Positions 35,695 through 44,145 of a stretch of DNA of 64,000 nt are shown in pieces. The first letter of the stretch is position 1, and each line of letters begins with the position of its first letter. Location of the stretch: the NCBI GenBank assembly GCA_018266255.1, contig JAFEAT010000017.1:1-64000 (forward strand), read 5' to 3'. Under the pieces are notes generated by a model. It worked only from the letters and a program-made list of their open reading frames with translations, was not told the DNA's origin and did not search any database. This DNA comes from Cyanobacteria bacterium SZAS-4 (GTDB lineage: Bacteria; Cyanobacteriota; Vampirovibrionia; Obscuribacterales; Obscuribacteraceae). The translations under genes and the position numbers were made by a program.

Positions 35695-37146
35695 ATGTCT
35701 GATTCGGATTCTGTTGCCACACCCACTTGGATAGAAACAAATGTCCCGCAGCGAATGGATCGTTTGCCCTGGAGCAAATGGCATTGGCTGGTTGTCGTCG
35801 GTCTCGGCGTCACTTGGATTTTGGATGGGTTGCAGGTAACTCTTCAAGGCGCGATCGGAGCGATTCTGCAAAATCCTAAAGCGCTCGGCTTGTCTGCATC
35901 CGAAGTTGGATTGAGCGCATCCTGCTATTTGGCTGGTGCGGTTGTCGGAGCACTGGTGTTCGGTTATGCCACCGATAGATTTGGCAGGAAAAAGCTGTTT
36001 TACATTACGCTATCGGTCTATCTGTGCGCCGCGGCGTTGACAGCTTTTGCGTGGAATTTTTACAGTTACGCCACTTTTATGTGGATTGCAGGAACGGGAA
36101 TTGGGGGAGAATATGCCGCCATCAACTCAGCAATTGACGAGCTGATTCCAGCGCGAGTTAGAGGTCAAGTTGACTTAATCATCAATTCTACTTATTGGCT
36201 CGGCGCAATGCTTGGAGCCGGTGCGACGGTTATTTTACTGAACGAGAAATACTTTCCACTCTGGCTCGGTTGGAGAATTTCATTCGGAATTGGAGCAGTT
36301 CTTGGTCTGGGCGTGTTGTTGATTCGGCACTGGGTGCCAGAAAGTCCACGTTGGTTGATGGTGCATGGACGCAATGACGAAGCGGAAGCGATCGTAGCTG
36401 GCATTGAAAAGCAAGTCACCGATGGTGGTGGCGTCCTGCCAGAAGTTGAAGAGAAGCCTTTGCGCATTTCAATTCATACAGGAACTCCCTGGAAGCAAAT
36501 TTTTAGAACGTTGTTAGTCGACCAACGGAAAAGAACATTCCTTGGTTTGGTGCTGATGAGTTCTCAAGCCTTTTTCTACAATGCAATTTTCTTCACCTAT
36601 GCGTTGGTGCTGAACAAGTTTTACAAGGTGTCGGCAGAAACGGTTAGTTGGTACATTCTTCCATTTGCGCTCGGCAATCTGCTTGGTCCAATTGTGCTTG
36701 GACGATTTTTCGATGCAGTCGGTCGCAAGCCGATGATTATTTTGACCTATGGGTTGTCTGGGATTTTACTTGCACTAACAGCCGTTCTTTTTCAGCTAGA
36801 TATGCTCAATCCAGTAACTCAGTCGATTGCGTGGGTGGCAATATTTTTTGTCGCGTCGTCTGCGGCTAGTGCTGCCTATTTGACTGTAAGCGAGCTATTT
36901 CCGCTCGAAATGCGCGCGTTGGCGATTGCAATATTTTACGCGGCCGGAACTCTCGTTGGAGGCGTTTTTGCACCATCGATTTTTGCCTCACTCGTTGATT
37001 CTGGCTCACGCGACATGTTGACCATGGGATATTTTGCCGGTGCCGCCATGATGATCTTCGCTGCGGTTGTCGAACATTTTTACGGAGTCGCTGCTGAGCG
37101 CAAATCGCTAGAAACGATCTCACCTCCGCTGTCGAGTCAGGAGTGA
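35695..37146 (+). CDS. MFS transporter (sugar/organic-solute type)
   Basis: 483 residues; ATG at 35695 follows GGAG by seven bases. Twelve membrane segments can be traced. The MFS loop 2-3 motif is GYATDRFGRKKLFY, repeated as GRFFDAVGRKPM after TM8. The PESPRWLMVHGRNDEAEAI segment after TM6 is typical of the sugar-porter/SV2-like branch. Substrate unknown. It is transcribed alone, 144 bp after the M48 protease gene. Confidence 0.9.
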   Translation: MSDSDSVATPTWIETNVPQRMDRLPWSKWHWLVVVGLGVTWILDGLQVTLQGAIGAILQNPKALGLSASEVGLSASCYLAGAVVGALVFGYATDRFGRKKLFYITLSVYLCAAALTAFAWNFYSYATFMWIAGTGIGGEYAAINSAIDELIPARVRGQVDLIINSTYWLGAMLGAGATVILLNEKYFPLWLGWRISFGIGAVLGLGVLLIRHWVPESPRWLMVHGRNDEAEAIVAGIEKQVTDGGGVLPEVEEKPLRISIHTGTPWKQIFRTLLVDQRKRTFLGLVLMSSQAFFYNAIFFTYALVLNKFYKVSAETVSWYILPFALGNLLGPIVLGRFFDAVGRKPMIILTYGLSGILLALTAVLFQLDMLNPVTQSIAWVAIFFVASSAASAAYLTVSELFPLEMRALAIAIFYAAGTLVGGVFAPSIFASLVDSGSRDMLTMGYFAGAAMMIFAAVVEHFYGVAAERKSLETISPPLSSQE

Positions 37147-37313
37147 TTTGACGTGTTTGCGAGCTGTTCCTCGACCTCGGTTGCTCACTTGTTGGTAGCG
37201 TGATAGCGCCGATGCCCACAGAGTCAGCGTCTTGATGGTAACGTTTCGGTAATATATGGGGTCTAAAGTGAGGATGTGGAAGTGTACCTACTGACCGCGG
37301 AGTTACCCGTCGA

Positions 37314-38753
37314 GTGGGCAAGAAAGTCGAAGCATGCGAAGCGCCCGTCGATCAATCATCGGCGAAGGACAGCGCGTCCATAAAGTGCTCGAATGAAGCT
37401 TACGATCAGATGCGCGCGACGAGTGGTCAGCGTTCGGATGATCTCTATCGATGGGATGGTGCGGGAGCAAAATTTCCTCCCGCGTTAGAAATCCGCGATG
37501 GCAGCCAAGATCGACAGCCCACCGATGCGGGTGCTGGTCAAAATTCTATGGCTACACTGTTCGATAAAAATGCCAGTCCCGAAGCCAAACTCGCCAGTGC
37601 AAGCCAACTGTTTGAGAGCGGTACGCGGTCGATCACGTTGACAGATAAAGATGGCAAGGAACACAAGCTAAGATTCGAAAAAATACCTGTCGGCAGCGGC
37701 GGTCGTGAGATGGTGCATGTCTTCGGAACAGACGACAGTGGCAAAGAACGCACGGTGCTGCGCGGGATTTCTGAGAACGGCGGGTTTACCAGAGAACGTG
37801 ATGCACAGGGTAACTTCGTCGATTTCTATGGTCGCGGCAAAAATCTTCTGGACATGACCGGCGCTTCGCAGCAATCTGAACGAGTTGATCCGAATCGAAC
37901 TGATGACCCTTATCGGCAAAATGGCGACCGTCAGCCGTATGGCGATCCGCGAAGAGATCGGCAGGATGTTTGTCCGCAGCCTAACTACGATCCTCGCTAC
38001 GACCAGCGGGATCCAAGGTATCAACCTGATCCAAGATACCAGCCTGACCCGAGGTATCAACCGGATCCTAGATATCAGCCTGACCCACGTTACCAACCTG
38101 ATCCGCGTTACCAACCTGACTATCGTCGAAATCCTTACGAACGGAATCCGTATGAACGGAATCCATACGACCAAAACCCTTATGACCAGAATCCTAATAG
38201 ACGACGTCCTGATTTCAGACCTGATGTTAATCCGATCGACCAGCCCCCAACTGGCTCGCGGCGCGCCTTGGAGCCGGTCACCGATCCTGCAATTTTGCGC
38301 GACGTGGGTAGAAGGCGTGATGGAAGCGCCGTTGAACCAACGTATATCGGAGTCGACAACTCCGCAAGCTACCTTGGCGCTGATGGTAAGAAACATATCA
38401 AAGCTGGCATTCCAGCGTGGCTAGACAAACCGGTAGCCGAAGCATTTGTCGCGATGAATGAGAAACTCGCTCGAGTTGGTAAGCGCGTTCAGCTCGCCTC
38501 AGAAGGGTCGAATGACGGCGCAATCAACTCGGCTGGACGAACACACACTCAACAGCGAATTGCCACCGGCATACATGCGGCTCCTGGAAATTCAGTGCAC
38601 GAAACAGGTCGTGGAATGGATGTCAGAAATTTCCAAGACCCTGATGTCAGGGCTGCGCTAAGAGAGTTCGGATTTGTGCAAGGCAACCTGTCTCGTCCTG
38701 ATGTGCCAATTCGTGGTGACGCTTGGCACTTCAGCTATCGTGGACGACGGTAA
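37314..38753 (+). CDS. M15 peptidase (D-Ala-D-Ala carboxypeptidase-like) with tandem repeats
   Basis: 479 residues from a GTG at 37314 (GGAG 11 bases upstream). The N-terminus has no signal peptide and carries SDDLYRWDGAGAKFP, like the Y-x-W-D-G element of the large repeat protein at 30528. A Pro/Tyr/Asp-rich linker contains six DPRYQP hexapeptides and then NPYER/NPYDQ pentapeptides. The C-terminal 130 residues show the M15 zinc site: SVHETGRGMDVRN (His and Asp) and GDAWHFSYRG (Trp-His). It would trim peptidoglycan stem peptides or related amides. Secretion route is not evident. Confidence 0.8.
   Translation: MGKKVEACEAPVDQSSAKDSASIKCSNEAYDQMRATSGQRSDDLYRWDGAGAKFPPALEIRDGSQDRQPTDAGAGQNSMATLFDKNASPEAKLASASQLFESGTRSITLTDKDGKEHKLRFEKIPVGSGGREMVHVFGTDDSGKERTVLRGISENGGFTRERDAQGNFVDFYGRGKNLLDMTGASQQSERVDPNRTDDPYRQNGDRQPYGDPRRDRQDVCPQPNYDPRYDQRDPRYQPDPRYQPDPRYQPDPRYQPDPRYQPDPRYQPDYRRNPYERNPYERNPYDQNPYDQNPNRRRPDFRPDVNPIDQPPTGSRRALEPVTDPAILRDVGRRRDGSAVEPTYIGVDNSASYLGADGKKHIKAGIPAWLDKPVAEAFVAMNEKLARVGKRVQLASEGSNDGAINSAGRTHTQQRIATGIHAAPGNSVHETGRGMDVRNFQDPDVRAALREFGFVQGNLSRPDVPIRGDAWHFSYRGRR
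38010..38117 (+). repeat. Six 18-bp tandem repeats encoding DPRYQP
   Basis: In-frame units start every 18 bases from 38010 to 38100; bases vary at third positions while the hexapeptide is nearly constant, so the protein sequence is under selection. 15-bp NPYER-type units follow to about 38193. Confidence 0.85.
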
Positions 38754-38765
38754 CTTTTAAGGCGT

Positions 38766-38939
38766 TTAGGCGACTTCACGCTTTGGTGCGCGCTTATATG
38801 TACGTAGCTCAAGCGGAGTGCGTCTCAACTCTTCAATTGCTTGAATTACAAATGCAGCTTCATCCAGCATTCCTGCCTCAAGCAGCATTTCAGCACGCTC
38901 TTCGAGCGCTTTAATCTCGGTTCCGGTGTTCGTGTTCAT
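38766..38939 (-). CDS. Small helical hypothetical protein
   Basis: 57 residues from the ATG at 38939 with AGGGAG six bases upstream. Sequence is two charged helices (IKALEERAEMLLEAGMLDEA, AFVIQAIEELRRTPLELR) with a TPR-like look, and a basic end. No family assigned. It converges on the M15 peptidase gene, whose stop is 13 bases away. Confidence 0.65.
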   Translation of the reverse strand: MNTNTGTEIKALEERAEMLLEAGMLDEAAFVIQAIEELRRTPLELRTYKRAPKREVA

Positions 38940-39019
38940 CGTGCTCCCTCTCGATACCTTCATTCGTTAGGTCGCATGTCGAGAATTTCCGGCCGAAGTT
39001 CCCGGTGCGTGTATCGTAT

Positions 39020-39451
39020 CTAAGAACTTGGTGTTACGAAAAAATCAACAGTAGAGCTTGTGTCATGCAGGTCGCGATGAGAAAGAAACTTGATAACAAA
39101 ACGTCTTGGACCCAAGCTTGTTGAGTAGGGTTTAAAAGTTGCGTTTTTGAGCGTCGAAAGTACGGCTGTATCACGTTTCTTCGAGCCAGAACTCGACAGA
39201 ATCTTTAGATCAGAAATGGAACCATCAGGTAGCACTTCCAGTAGGCAGGAAAGAGTCCTTCTGCGATTTCGGTCAAATTTGGATTCCGACTGCTTAATGG
39301 CAGAGGTTATATTGTCCTCAATTCTTCGAATTTCTACTGCGTTCGAAGCGGAGTCCGAAGAATAAAGCGAGCAATGACTCATGTCGGCATATGCTGGAGC
39401 AGATAAGCCAATCCATCCCATTAATACGGAAATTGGGAATTTCTTATTCAT
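39020..39451 (-). CDS. Secreted TonB-C-like protein
   Basis: 143 residues from the ATG at 39451. The signal peptide is MNKKFPISVLMGWIGLSAPAYA. The rest shows TonB-C-like order: helix EIRRIEDNITSAIKQSES, strand LSCLLEVLPDGSISDLKILS, SSG turn, helix DTAVLSTLKNATFKPYS, and final strand RRFVIKFLS. It is shorter than its relatives and lacks a membrane anchor. The 290-bp gap before the next gene (39452-39741) shows no gene or clear hairpin. Confidence 0.7.
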   Translation of the reverse strand: MNKKFPISVLMGWIGLSAPAYADMSHCSLYSSDSASNAVEIRRIEDNITSAIKQSESKFDRNRRRTLSCLLEVLPDGSISDLKILSSSGSKKRDTAVLSTLKNATFKPYSTSLGPRRFVIKFLSHRDLHDTSSTVDFFVTPSS

Positions 39452-39741
39452 GAAGACACCACGGTTGATAAATTTTCTTAGTACCATATTTGGTGCTTAA
39501 TGAGAAAACTGCATGACTGGGAGAACAAACTAATTCGCTACTCTATTTTGAATTATATCAACGACGTGTCAGTAAGAGCTTCTGATGAATTAGGAAGTGC
39601 TTTCACACGCCGCTCCATCTAAGGACTGCGTTACTCAAAAGCTTTCCAACCAAATAAACGGCTGTTTACTATGTATCGCGGCAACTTGAATCGCATTGCG
39701 GCTGCACGCTAAAATTTGCTCTTCTAAATTTGGAGGAAGCC

Positions 39742-40434
39742 ATGAATCCAACCCGATCGATCTCCACCTTTGTCAAGGTAGCTGCAGTCGCAGGTTTGCT
39801 CTTCTCTGCGACTCAACCAACGCTTGCGTATCACCTCAGGGGTGCTATCTGCAAGAAAGGCGGCAGTCCGGCTATCTCGCTGGAGAACCAAGATGGGAAG
39901 TTCATTCTTCAATTGTCGACAGGCGTTAACGGCAAAAGCCAGGTTGGCTTGGTCATTAAGGGTCTGGAAAATAATCCGATCATTGTCAAAGATCTCGACG
40001 TCAAAAGCCCAATTACAGCCGTTTTCGAGATTAGAGACAAAACGATTCTGAAATATTCAAGGACGCTGCAAGCCAAAATCTTTGTCAAAAACGCAGATGG
40101 CAAGGTGATCATTCCAACAGTTGGCTATGATGACGGCGCGGATAGGCAAGGTCGAATTCCGTTGCGAAAAGTGAGCGGCAATACTTATACCGGTACGATT
40201 CCAAGCAGGGTTATAACTGATTTGGGAGCGGAAGTTCCGAGCCTCAAAATCGGCGAGAATTCACCAGTTGTGGGCTGTGTGATTTATCTCGATGGTGATA
40301 ATTTTGGTTTCGATCAGACTAACAAATCTGTTTTGGTTGACTCAATTTCTGTAGCAGGCAAAAAGCTTGGTGTGCAAGAACTAGGAAATTTCCTTGGCTG
40401 TGATGCTTTCCCAAGCGGCGCCATAAGTCAGTGA
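39742..40434 (+). CDS. Secreted hypothetical protein
   Basis: 230 residues from the ATG at 39742 with GGAGGAAG upstream. The signal peptide covers about residues 1-30 (VAAVAGLLFSATQPTLA). The mature part is beta-rich (FILQLSTGVNGKSQVGLVIK, KYSRTLQAKIFVKNADGKV, GYDDGADRQGRIPLRKV) and ends with a Cys-containing segment FLGCDAFPSG; another Cys pair lies at AICKKGG and VVGCVIYL. No family recognised; an envelope or extracellular beta-sandwich is likely. Confidence 0.75.
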   Translation: MNPTRSISTFVKVAAVAGLLFSATQPTLAYHLRGAICKKGGSPAISLENQDGKFILQLSTGVNGKSQVGLVIKGLENNPIIVKDLDVKSPITAVFEIRDKTILKYSRTLQAKIFVKNADGKVIIPTVGYDDGADRQGRIPLRKVSGNTYTGTIPSRVITDLGAEVPSLKIGENSPVVGCVIYLDGDNFGFDQTNKSVLVDSISVAGKKLGVQELGNFLGCDAFPSGAISQ

Positions 40435-40577
40435 GACTTGAATTCCATAGTGCCTTGGACTCAGGATTGTAGCCTTATAATCTGGTTTGTAAGCCAGTCA
40501 GCCTTGTCGTAAATAGTATGCACTCTGCTCATGGCGGGCCGGAGCGAGTTTGCATAATCGAGTGCGCGGTTGCGCTT

Positions 40578-41156
40578 TTAGGAAATGATTTTGAAGGCTT
40601 TTACTGTCTTCATCATGATTGGTTTTGAAAGCGCCGAATATGATTTTATATCTTGTCCAAAAAGTATGAAAAAAGTGTCGTCAGTTTTATTCACGTACAC
40701 GAAGCCTGTGCTCGGGTACATACCAGCGTAGCTTCCGGAAAAGGTTGCACCCTCGAACACTTTTCCGTTGACAGTTAAAGGCATCTCCGGTGTTTCAACG
40801 TAATCTGACATGTGTTTTCTGAAAGGATTGAGCATCGAGTCAATCATGATTTGAACGGGTGGTACTTTCTCGCCTTCAGGAGTAATCACTATATTGAGGC
40901 TGAATGCCGGCGATTTGTCGTCTTCATGTTTTGGTCCACCGAGTAAGGCAATTTTTCCGCTTGGGCGTTCTGTTTCCGAGTATCCGTATTGAGCTGGTAC
41001 AAGAAGCTCGTATTCATGCTTTCGGCAGTGCACTGTTCTAGTGTAAGGTTCTGACTTCGGCTTGTCACTTATAGACGGCACCGCAGGTTCTGATAGTCCA
41101 CACGACGCCATCAAGGTGCCAGCCAGCGCAAATAGGGTACAGAGACGTAATTTCAT
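40578..41156 (-). CDS. Lipoprotein, hypothetical
   Basis: 192 residues from the ATG at 41156. The lipobox LMASCGLS at about residues 14-21 predicts a lipidated Cys. The body is beta-rich with a conserved look in NIVITPEGEKVPPVQIMIDS, FRKHMSDYVETPEMPLTVNG, GATFSGSYAGM and TGFVYVNKTDDTFFILFGQD. It resembles the PsbP/Mog1-type sandwich of small lipoproteins, which is only a suggestion. Monocistronic. Confidence 0.75.
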   Translation of the reverse strand: MKLRLCTLFALAGTLMASCGLSEPAVPSISDKPKSEPYTRTVHCRKHEYELLVPAQYGYSETERPSGKIALLGGPKHEDDKSPAFSLNIVITPEGEKVPPVQIMIDSMLNPFRKHMSDYVETPEMPLTVNGKVFEGATFSGSYAGMYPSTGFVYVNKTDDTFFILFGQDIKSYSALSKPIMMKTVKAFKIIS

Positions 41157-41293
41157 TCTGGTTACCTGAGAGTAGATACCTTCAGGGTACTGCATTTGGA
41201 GTGCTAATAAACTAGTGTTTGCTGCTTACTCAAACTATTGGAGTAGGGTATTTCCTGTATGCAATTCGGCTCAGCCAGTCTTAAGCTGTAGAA

Positions 41294-41956
41294 ATGAGTG
41301 GATTATTGAAGTGTCTAACAGCAGTTGCACTGATTTGCTGCGCTAACGCGTCTACTGTCTTCGCTCAAGCCTATCGCAGTGATTTGATTATTGACATGAA
41401 ATCGGCGCTCGCTTCCAAAAAACCAATTTATGACTGCGCTTGTTTTAATAAGTTAACCAGACTGATTAAGCGAAACTGGATGCCGCCCAAATCTCACCTT
41501 AATTCGATAGTTGTTGTCTCCTTTAAGATCAATGAGGCTGGCGAAACTACTGATGTACGCCTTGAACGGAGTTCCGGAATGACGCTTAGCGATACCGCTG
41601 CTATTAAGGCTATCCAAAATACCAAACTCGATTATGTGCCATTGGAGCATGCAAAAATCAGTTTTAATTTCGGCTATGTTCTAAATTCTGGAATCATCGG
41701 TCCGTCAGTTGTTCAAATACCAGACGAAGCTGCACCACCAGTGGTGTATGTGAGGACCATGTACGAATCTATTCCGGGAGTGTTTCGAGGCGGTTGCTTA
41801 GAGATGACTGTCTTGAACAACCAGGGAATTGTCGAACTCTTGAAGGGACATATGGCTCAAGCAGCTGATTTGTTTGAGCAGTCATCTCATGGCGCCCCCG
41901 ACTACGAACCAGCCGCCCACAATCTTGCAATTGTGCGACAACAAGGTTCAAAGTGA
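41294..41956 (+). CDS. Secreted TonB-C-like domain plus TPR-like tail
   Basis: 220 residues with a signal peptide (about 1-25). Residues about 48-130 follow the TonB-C pattern: FNKLTRLIKRNWMPPKSHL, IVVVSFKINEAGETTDVRL, ERSSGMTLSDTAAIKAIQNT, KISFNFGYVL. The last about 60 residues form a helical pair, VELLKGHMAQAADLFEQSSH and EPAAHNLAIVRQQ, like one TPR. It has no membrane anchor or Pro-rich spacer. It is a relative of 21921-22415. Confidence 0.75.
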   Translation: MSGLLKCLTAVALICCANASTVFAQAYRSDLIIDMKSALASKKPIYDCACFNKLTRLIKRNWMPPKSHLNSIVVVSFKINEAGETTDVRLERSSGMTLSDTAAIKAIQNTKLDYVPLEHAKISFNFGYVLNSGIIGPSVVQIPDEAAPPVVYVRTMYESIPGVFRGGCLEMTVLNNQGIVELLKGHMAQAADLFEQSSHGAPDYEPAAHNLAIVRQQGSK

Positions 41957-41970
41957 ACTTGATCCCATTT

Positions 41971-42003
41971 TTGAAAGCCGATTGAAAGCTAAATGAAAGC
42001 TTC
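41971..42003 (+). promoter_or_regulatory. Three 11-bp direct repeats upstream of the K+ channel promoter
   Basis: TTGAAAGCCGA, TTGAAAGCTAA and ATGAAAGCTTC follow each other exactly at 11-bp period and end 12 bp before the -35 hexamer at 42016. The layout matches an activator site for an OmpR/PhoB-type regulator. Confidence 0.55.
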
Positions 42004-42015
42004 GAAACGCGCTGA

Positions 42016-42043
42016 TTGAGAACACCTTCATAGTCCTTACAAT
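42016..42043 (+). promoter_or_regulatory. Sigma70-type promoter of the K+ channel gene
   Basis: TTGAGA (42016-42021), 16-bp spacer, TACAAT (42038-42043). Transcription would start near 42050. That makes a translation start at the TTG at 42053 unlikely and favours the GTG at 42107. Confidence 0.55.
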
Positions 42044-42106
42044 GTCATTGACTTGTCACGAAGCGGCCTTACAATAGCCGCAACTGGAAACCTCGAAGTA
42101 ATCACT

Positions 42107-43090
42107 GTGTCATCAATAATAGCTCCGCCCCCTACTGGCTGGCGTGAGGCGCTCTACAAAACAATTTTCGAATCAAGCACGCGCATGGGTCGCGCTTTTG
42201 ACCTCATACTGATCGCGGTCATAGTCACCAGCGTCGCTACGGTCATGCTTAACAGCGTGCACTCGCTTCGTCTGCAATACGGCGAATTGTTCATGACTGC
42301 AGAGATTATAATTACCGCTATATTCACTGTTGAATATGCGTTACGCCTAATCTGCGCCCCGAATCGTTGGGCATACGCGACAAGCTTTTTTGGCATCGTC
42401 GACTTGCTTTCGGTATTGCCGACATATATCGGTATGATTTCTGCAGATGCGCATTATTTGATGATCGTTCGCATCTTACGTCTCATGCGAATCTTCCGCA
42501 TTTTGAAACTGGCTCGTTTTTTGCGTGAAGCAGAAAATCTAAAGCGTGCACTTCAGCTGAGTCTGCCGAAAATTACTGTGTTTGCCGCTGCCATCGTAGC
42601 AATCGTCGTAATCGTTGGGGCATTGATGTACGTTGTCGAAGGCGAGGAACATGGGTTCTCGAATATTCCGATCAGCATCTACTGGGCGATCGTTACCTTA
42701 ACGACGGTTGGTTATGGCGATATGTCACCCAAGACACCGCTAGGACAGTTCCTGTCGTGCATCGTCATGATGCTCGGCTACGCCATCATTGCAGTGCCGA
42801 CTGGCATCGTGTCTGTTCAACTTCATCAAGCCAACAACGCCGTGACGTCGTGCAAAAAATGCGGAGAGAAATCGCACGATCGTGATTCTGTTTTCTGCCG
42901 GATGTGTGGCTACAACATGGTGGCGCCAGTAACACCATCACTCGCCCCCGAGGTAGAGCAAGTTGCCGTTGCTACCAACAGCGGCCGCCGCAGCACCGAC
43001 AATCCTGCCCAGCAGGTGAGAGTGCCTGACAAATTGGAACTCGAGACGGAGCTGAGTTTGTTCACACGAAGATTCACTGACAAAACCTAG
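42107..43090 (+). CDS. Voltage-gated-type potassium channel with C-terminal zinc ribbon
   Basis: About 327 residues from the GTG at 42107; a TTG at 42053 is in frame but overlaps the predicted transcription start. Six membrane segments: S1-S4 with an Arg-rich S4 (IVRILRLMRIFRILKLARFL), then S5, the pore loop with selectivity filter TLTTVGYGDMSP, and S6. After S6 comes a zinc-ribbon with paired Cys (CKKC, CRMC) and a Pro/Thr-rich tail. Conducts K+ across the inner membrane. The zinc-ribbon tail is unusual for a bacterial Kv-like channel. Direct repeats upstream suggest response-regulator control. Confidence 0.88.
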   Translation: MSSIIAPPPTGWREALYKTIFESSTRMGRAFDLILIAVIVTSVATVMLNSVHSLRLQYGELFMTAEIIITAIFTVEYALRLICAPNRWAYATSFFGIVDLLSVLPTYIGMISADAHYLMIVRILRLMRIFRILKLARFLREAENLKRALQLSLPKITVFAAAIVAIVVIVGALMYVVEGEEHGFSNIPISIYWAIVTLTTVGYGDMSPKTPLGQFLSCIVMMLGYAIIAVPTGIVSVQLHQANNAVTSCKKCGEKSHDRDSVFCRMCGYNMVAPVTPSLAPEVEQVAVATNSGRRSTDNPAQQVRVPDKLELETELSLFTRRFTDKT

Positions 43091-43110
43091 AATTCATTCG
43101 AAGCTTTTGA

Positions 43111-43184
43111 AAGTTCCTGGTTGCTAAATGGCTTTGGATTCTTTCGGAAGTTCCTGCTTGCTAAATCGCTTTGGATTCTTTCGC
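43111..43184. repeat. 37-bp direct tandem duplication
   Basis: Two units, 43111-43147 and 43148-43184, differ at three positions. The second unit contains the end and stop codon of the minus-strand pseudo-receiver gene, so the gene's 3' end has been duplicated. Confidence 0.8.
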
Positions 43185-43649
43185 AAGTCTACTTTTTTCT
43201 AGGGCTGGAACCAACGGCAGCAATTTCTCAATCTCGGCAATTAATTGTGCTGCGTCGAAAACAGGCATGCTGATGAAGACGTCTGCCCCGAGCGCCTTTC
43301 CCGCTGACTCAACAGAAGCATTTAGTTTAGTAGCGAATGGTCCCGGCTCCAGAGCCATAATCATGAACATAGTTTTCTTGTGGACGGGATCTTTCCGTAG
43401 TCGCCTGAGAAACTCAAACATCGATTCATCTTCCATGTAGGCCGCACAGACAATAACGTCGGCGTGGTCTCTTCCATCCAAAAACGCAAATGCTTCCGTG
43501 ATTGTATGAGCTGCAATCACATTGTGACCCATGCCTTTGCACACTTTCTTCAACTGCTCCGTGTGCGCCTCTGTGTCCATAATTAGGATGCGGAAAGTGT
43601 CTTTGGGAGCTAGTTTTATCGTCCCCAACTCTATTTCTGGCTCATCCAT
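43161..43649 (-). CDS. Pseudo-receiver domain protein
   Basis: 162 residues from the ATG at 43649 (AAAGGAG upstream). The fold is a CheY-like receiver: RILIMDTEAHTEQLKKVC, GHNVIAAHTITEAFAFLDG, DVIVCAAYMEDESMFEFLRR, ALGADVFISMPVFDAAQLI. At the phosphoacceptor position of DVIVxA the residue is Ala rather than Asp, and the usual Lys-Pro after strand 5 is Met-Pro. It should therefore not be phosphorylated normally; protein-protein signalling is the likely mode. It may pair with the kinase at 44146-45285. Confidence 0.75.
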   Translation of the reverse strand: MDEPEIELGTIKLAPKDTFRILIMDTEAHTEQLKKVCKGMGHNVIAAHTITEAFAFLDGRDHADVIVCAAYMEDESMFEFLRRLRKDPVHKKTMFMIMALEPGPFATKLNASVESAGKALGADVFISMPVFDAAQLIAEIEKLLPLVPALEKSRLAKESKAI

Positions 43650-43857
43650 TGTTGTCGCTCCTTTGGTGATACGACTGTGACGCCAAACGCAACAGAAGGT
43701 TTCATTCACCGTTAAGAGATGGGCGGGCGCGACTTTGAGCCTGCTGTAAGGTTATATGAAACGCAGCTGGCCGCTGACTTTAATTCAAATCAGTGGAACC
43801 TTTGGTTGGGCTGTGCGTCCAGATACCAAGTCTATATAAATGCTTGTTCGCTAAACG

Positions 43858-44130
43858 ATGGAGGGCACCGTCTTGCGTAGCAAAATTGATATGAAAACGT
43901 TGAAGCCAGAAGCTATGGCCGATTACTATCTTGAGAAAATGCTGAGCGACAGTGCTCAGTTCCGTGCATACAACGAGTTCCATCAAGACCAGAAACATAC
44001 GAAGCGTGTTCAACAAAAACAAGCTCGTCAAGAAAACCGTGGACGACTTCGCGCGCTGCAGAATGAACTCGGGGTCAATCCTGTCATTTATGCGATCTCA
44101 AATTTTTTCAATACAAAAAAGTCGGCTTGA
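43858..44130 (+). CDS. Small basic hypothetical protein
   Basis: Up to 90 residues. The ATG at 43858 has no ribosome site. A TTG at 43873 lies eight bases after GGAGGG and is a good alternative start. The sequence is helical and charged (MADYYLEKMLSDSAQFRAYN, RVQQKQARQENRGRLRALQN). No family recognised. It converges on the histidine kinase gene with 15 bp between stops. Confidence 0.6.
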   Translation: MEGTVLRSKIDMKTLKPEAMADYYLEKMLSDSAQFRAYNEFHQDQKHTKRVQQKQARQENRGRLRALQNELGVNPVIYAISNFFNTKKSA

Positions 44131-44145
44131 TTTTCGAGTCATTCG

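Noticed and set aside
36866..37321. A 151-codon minus-strand frame at the end of the MFS gene
   Set aside because: It is mostly antisense to the transporter, Arg/Ser/Pro-rich, with no recognisable fold.
38010..38193. Short tandem repeats considered as a CRISPR-like array
   Set aside because: Units are 18 and 15 bp, in frame, without spacers, and vary at third codon positions: protein-coding repeats.
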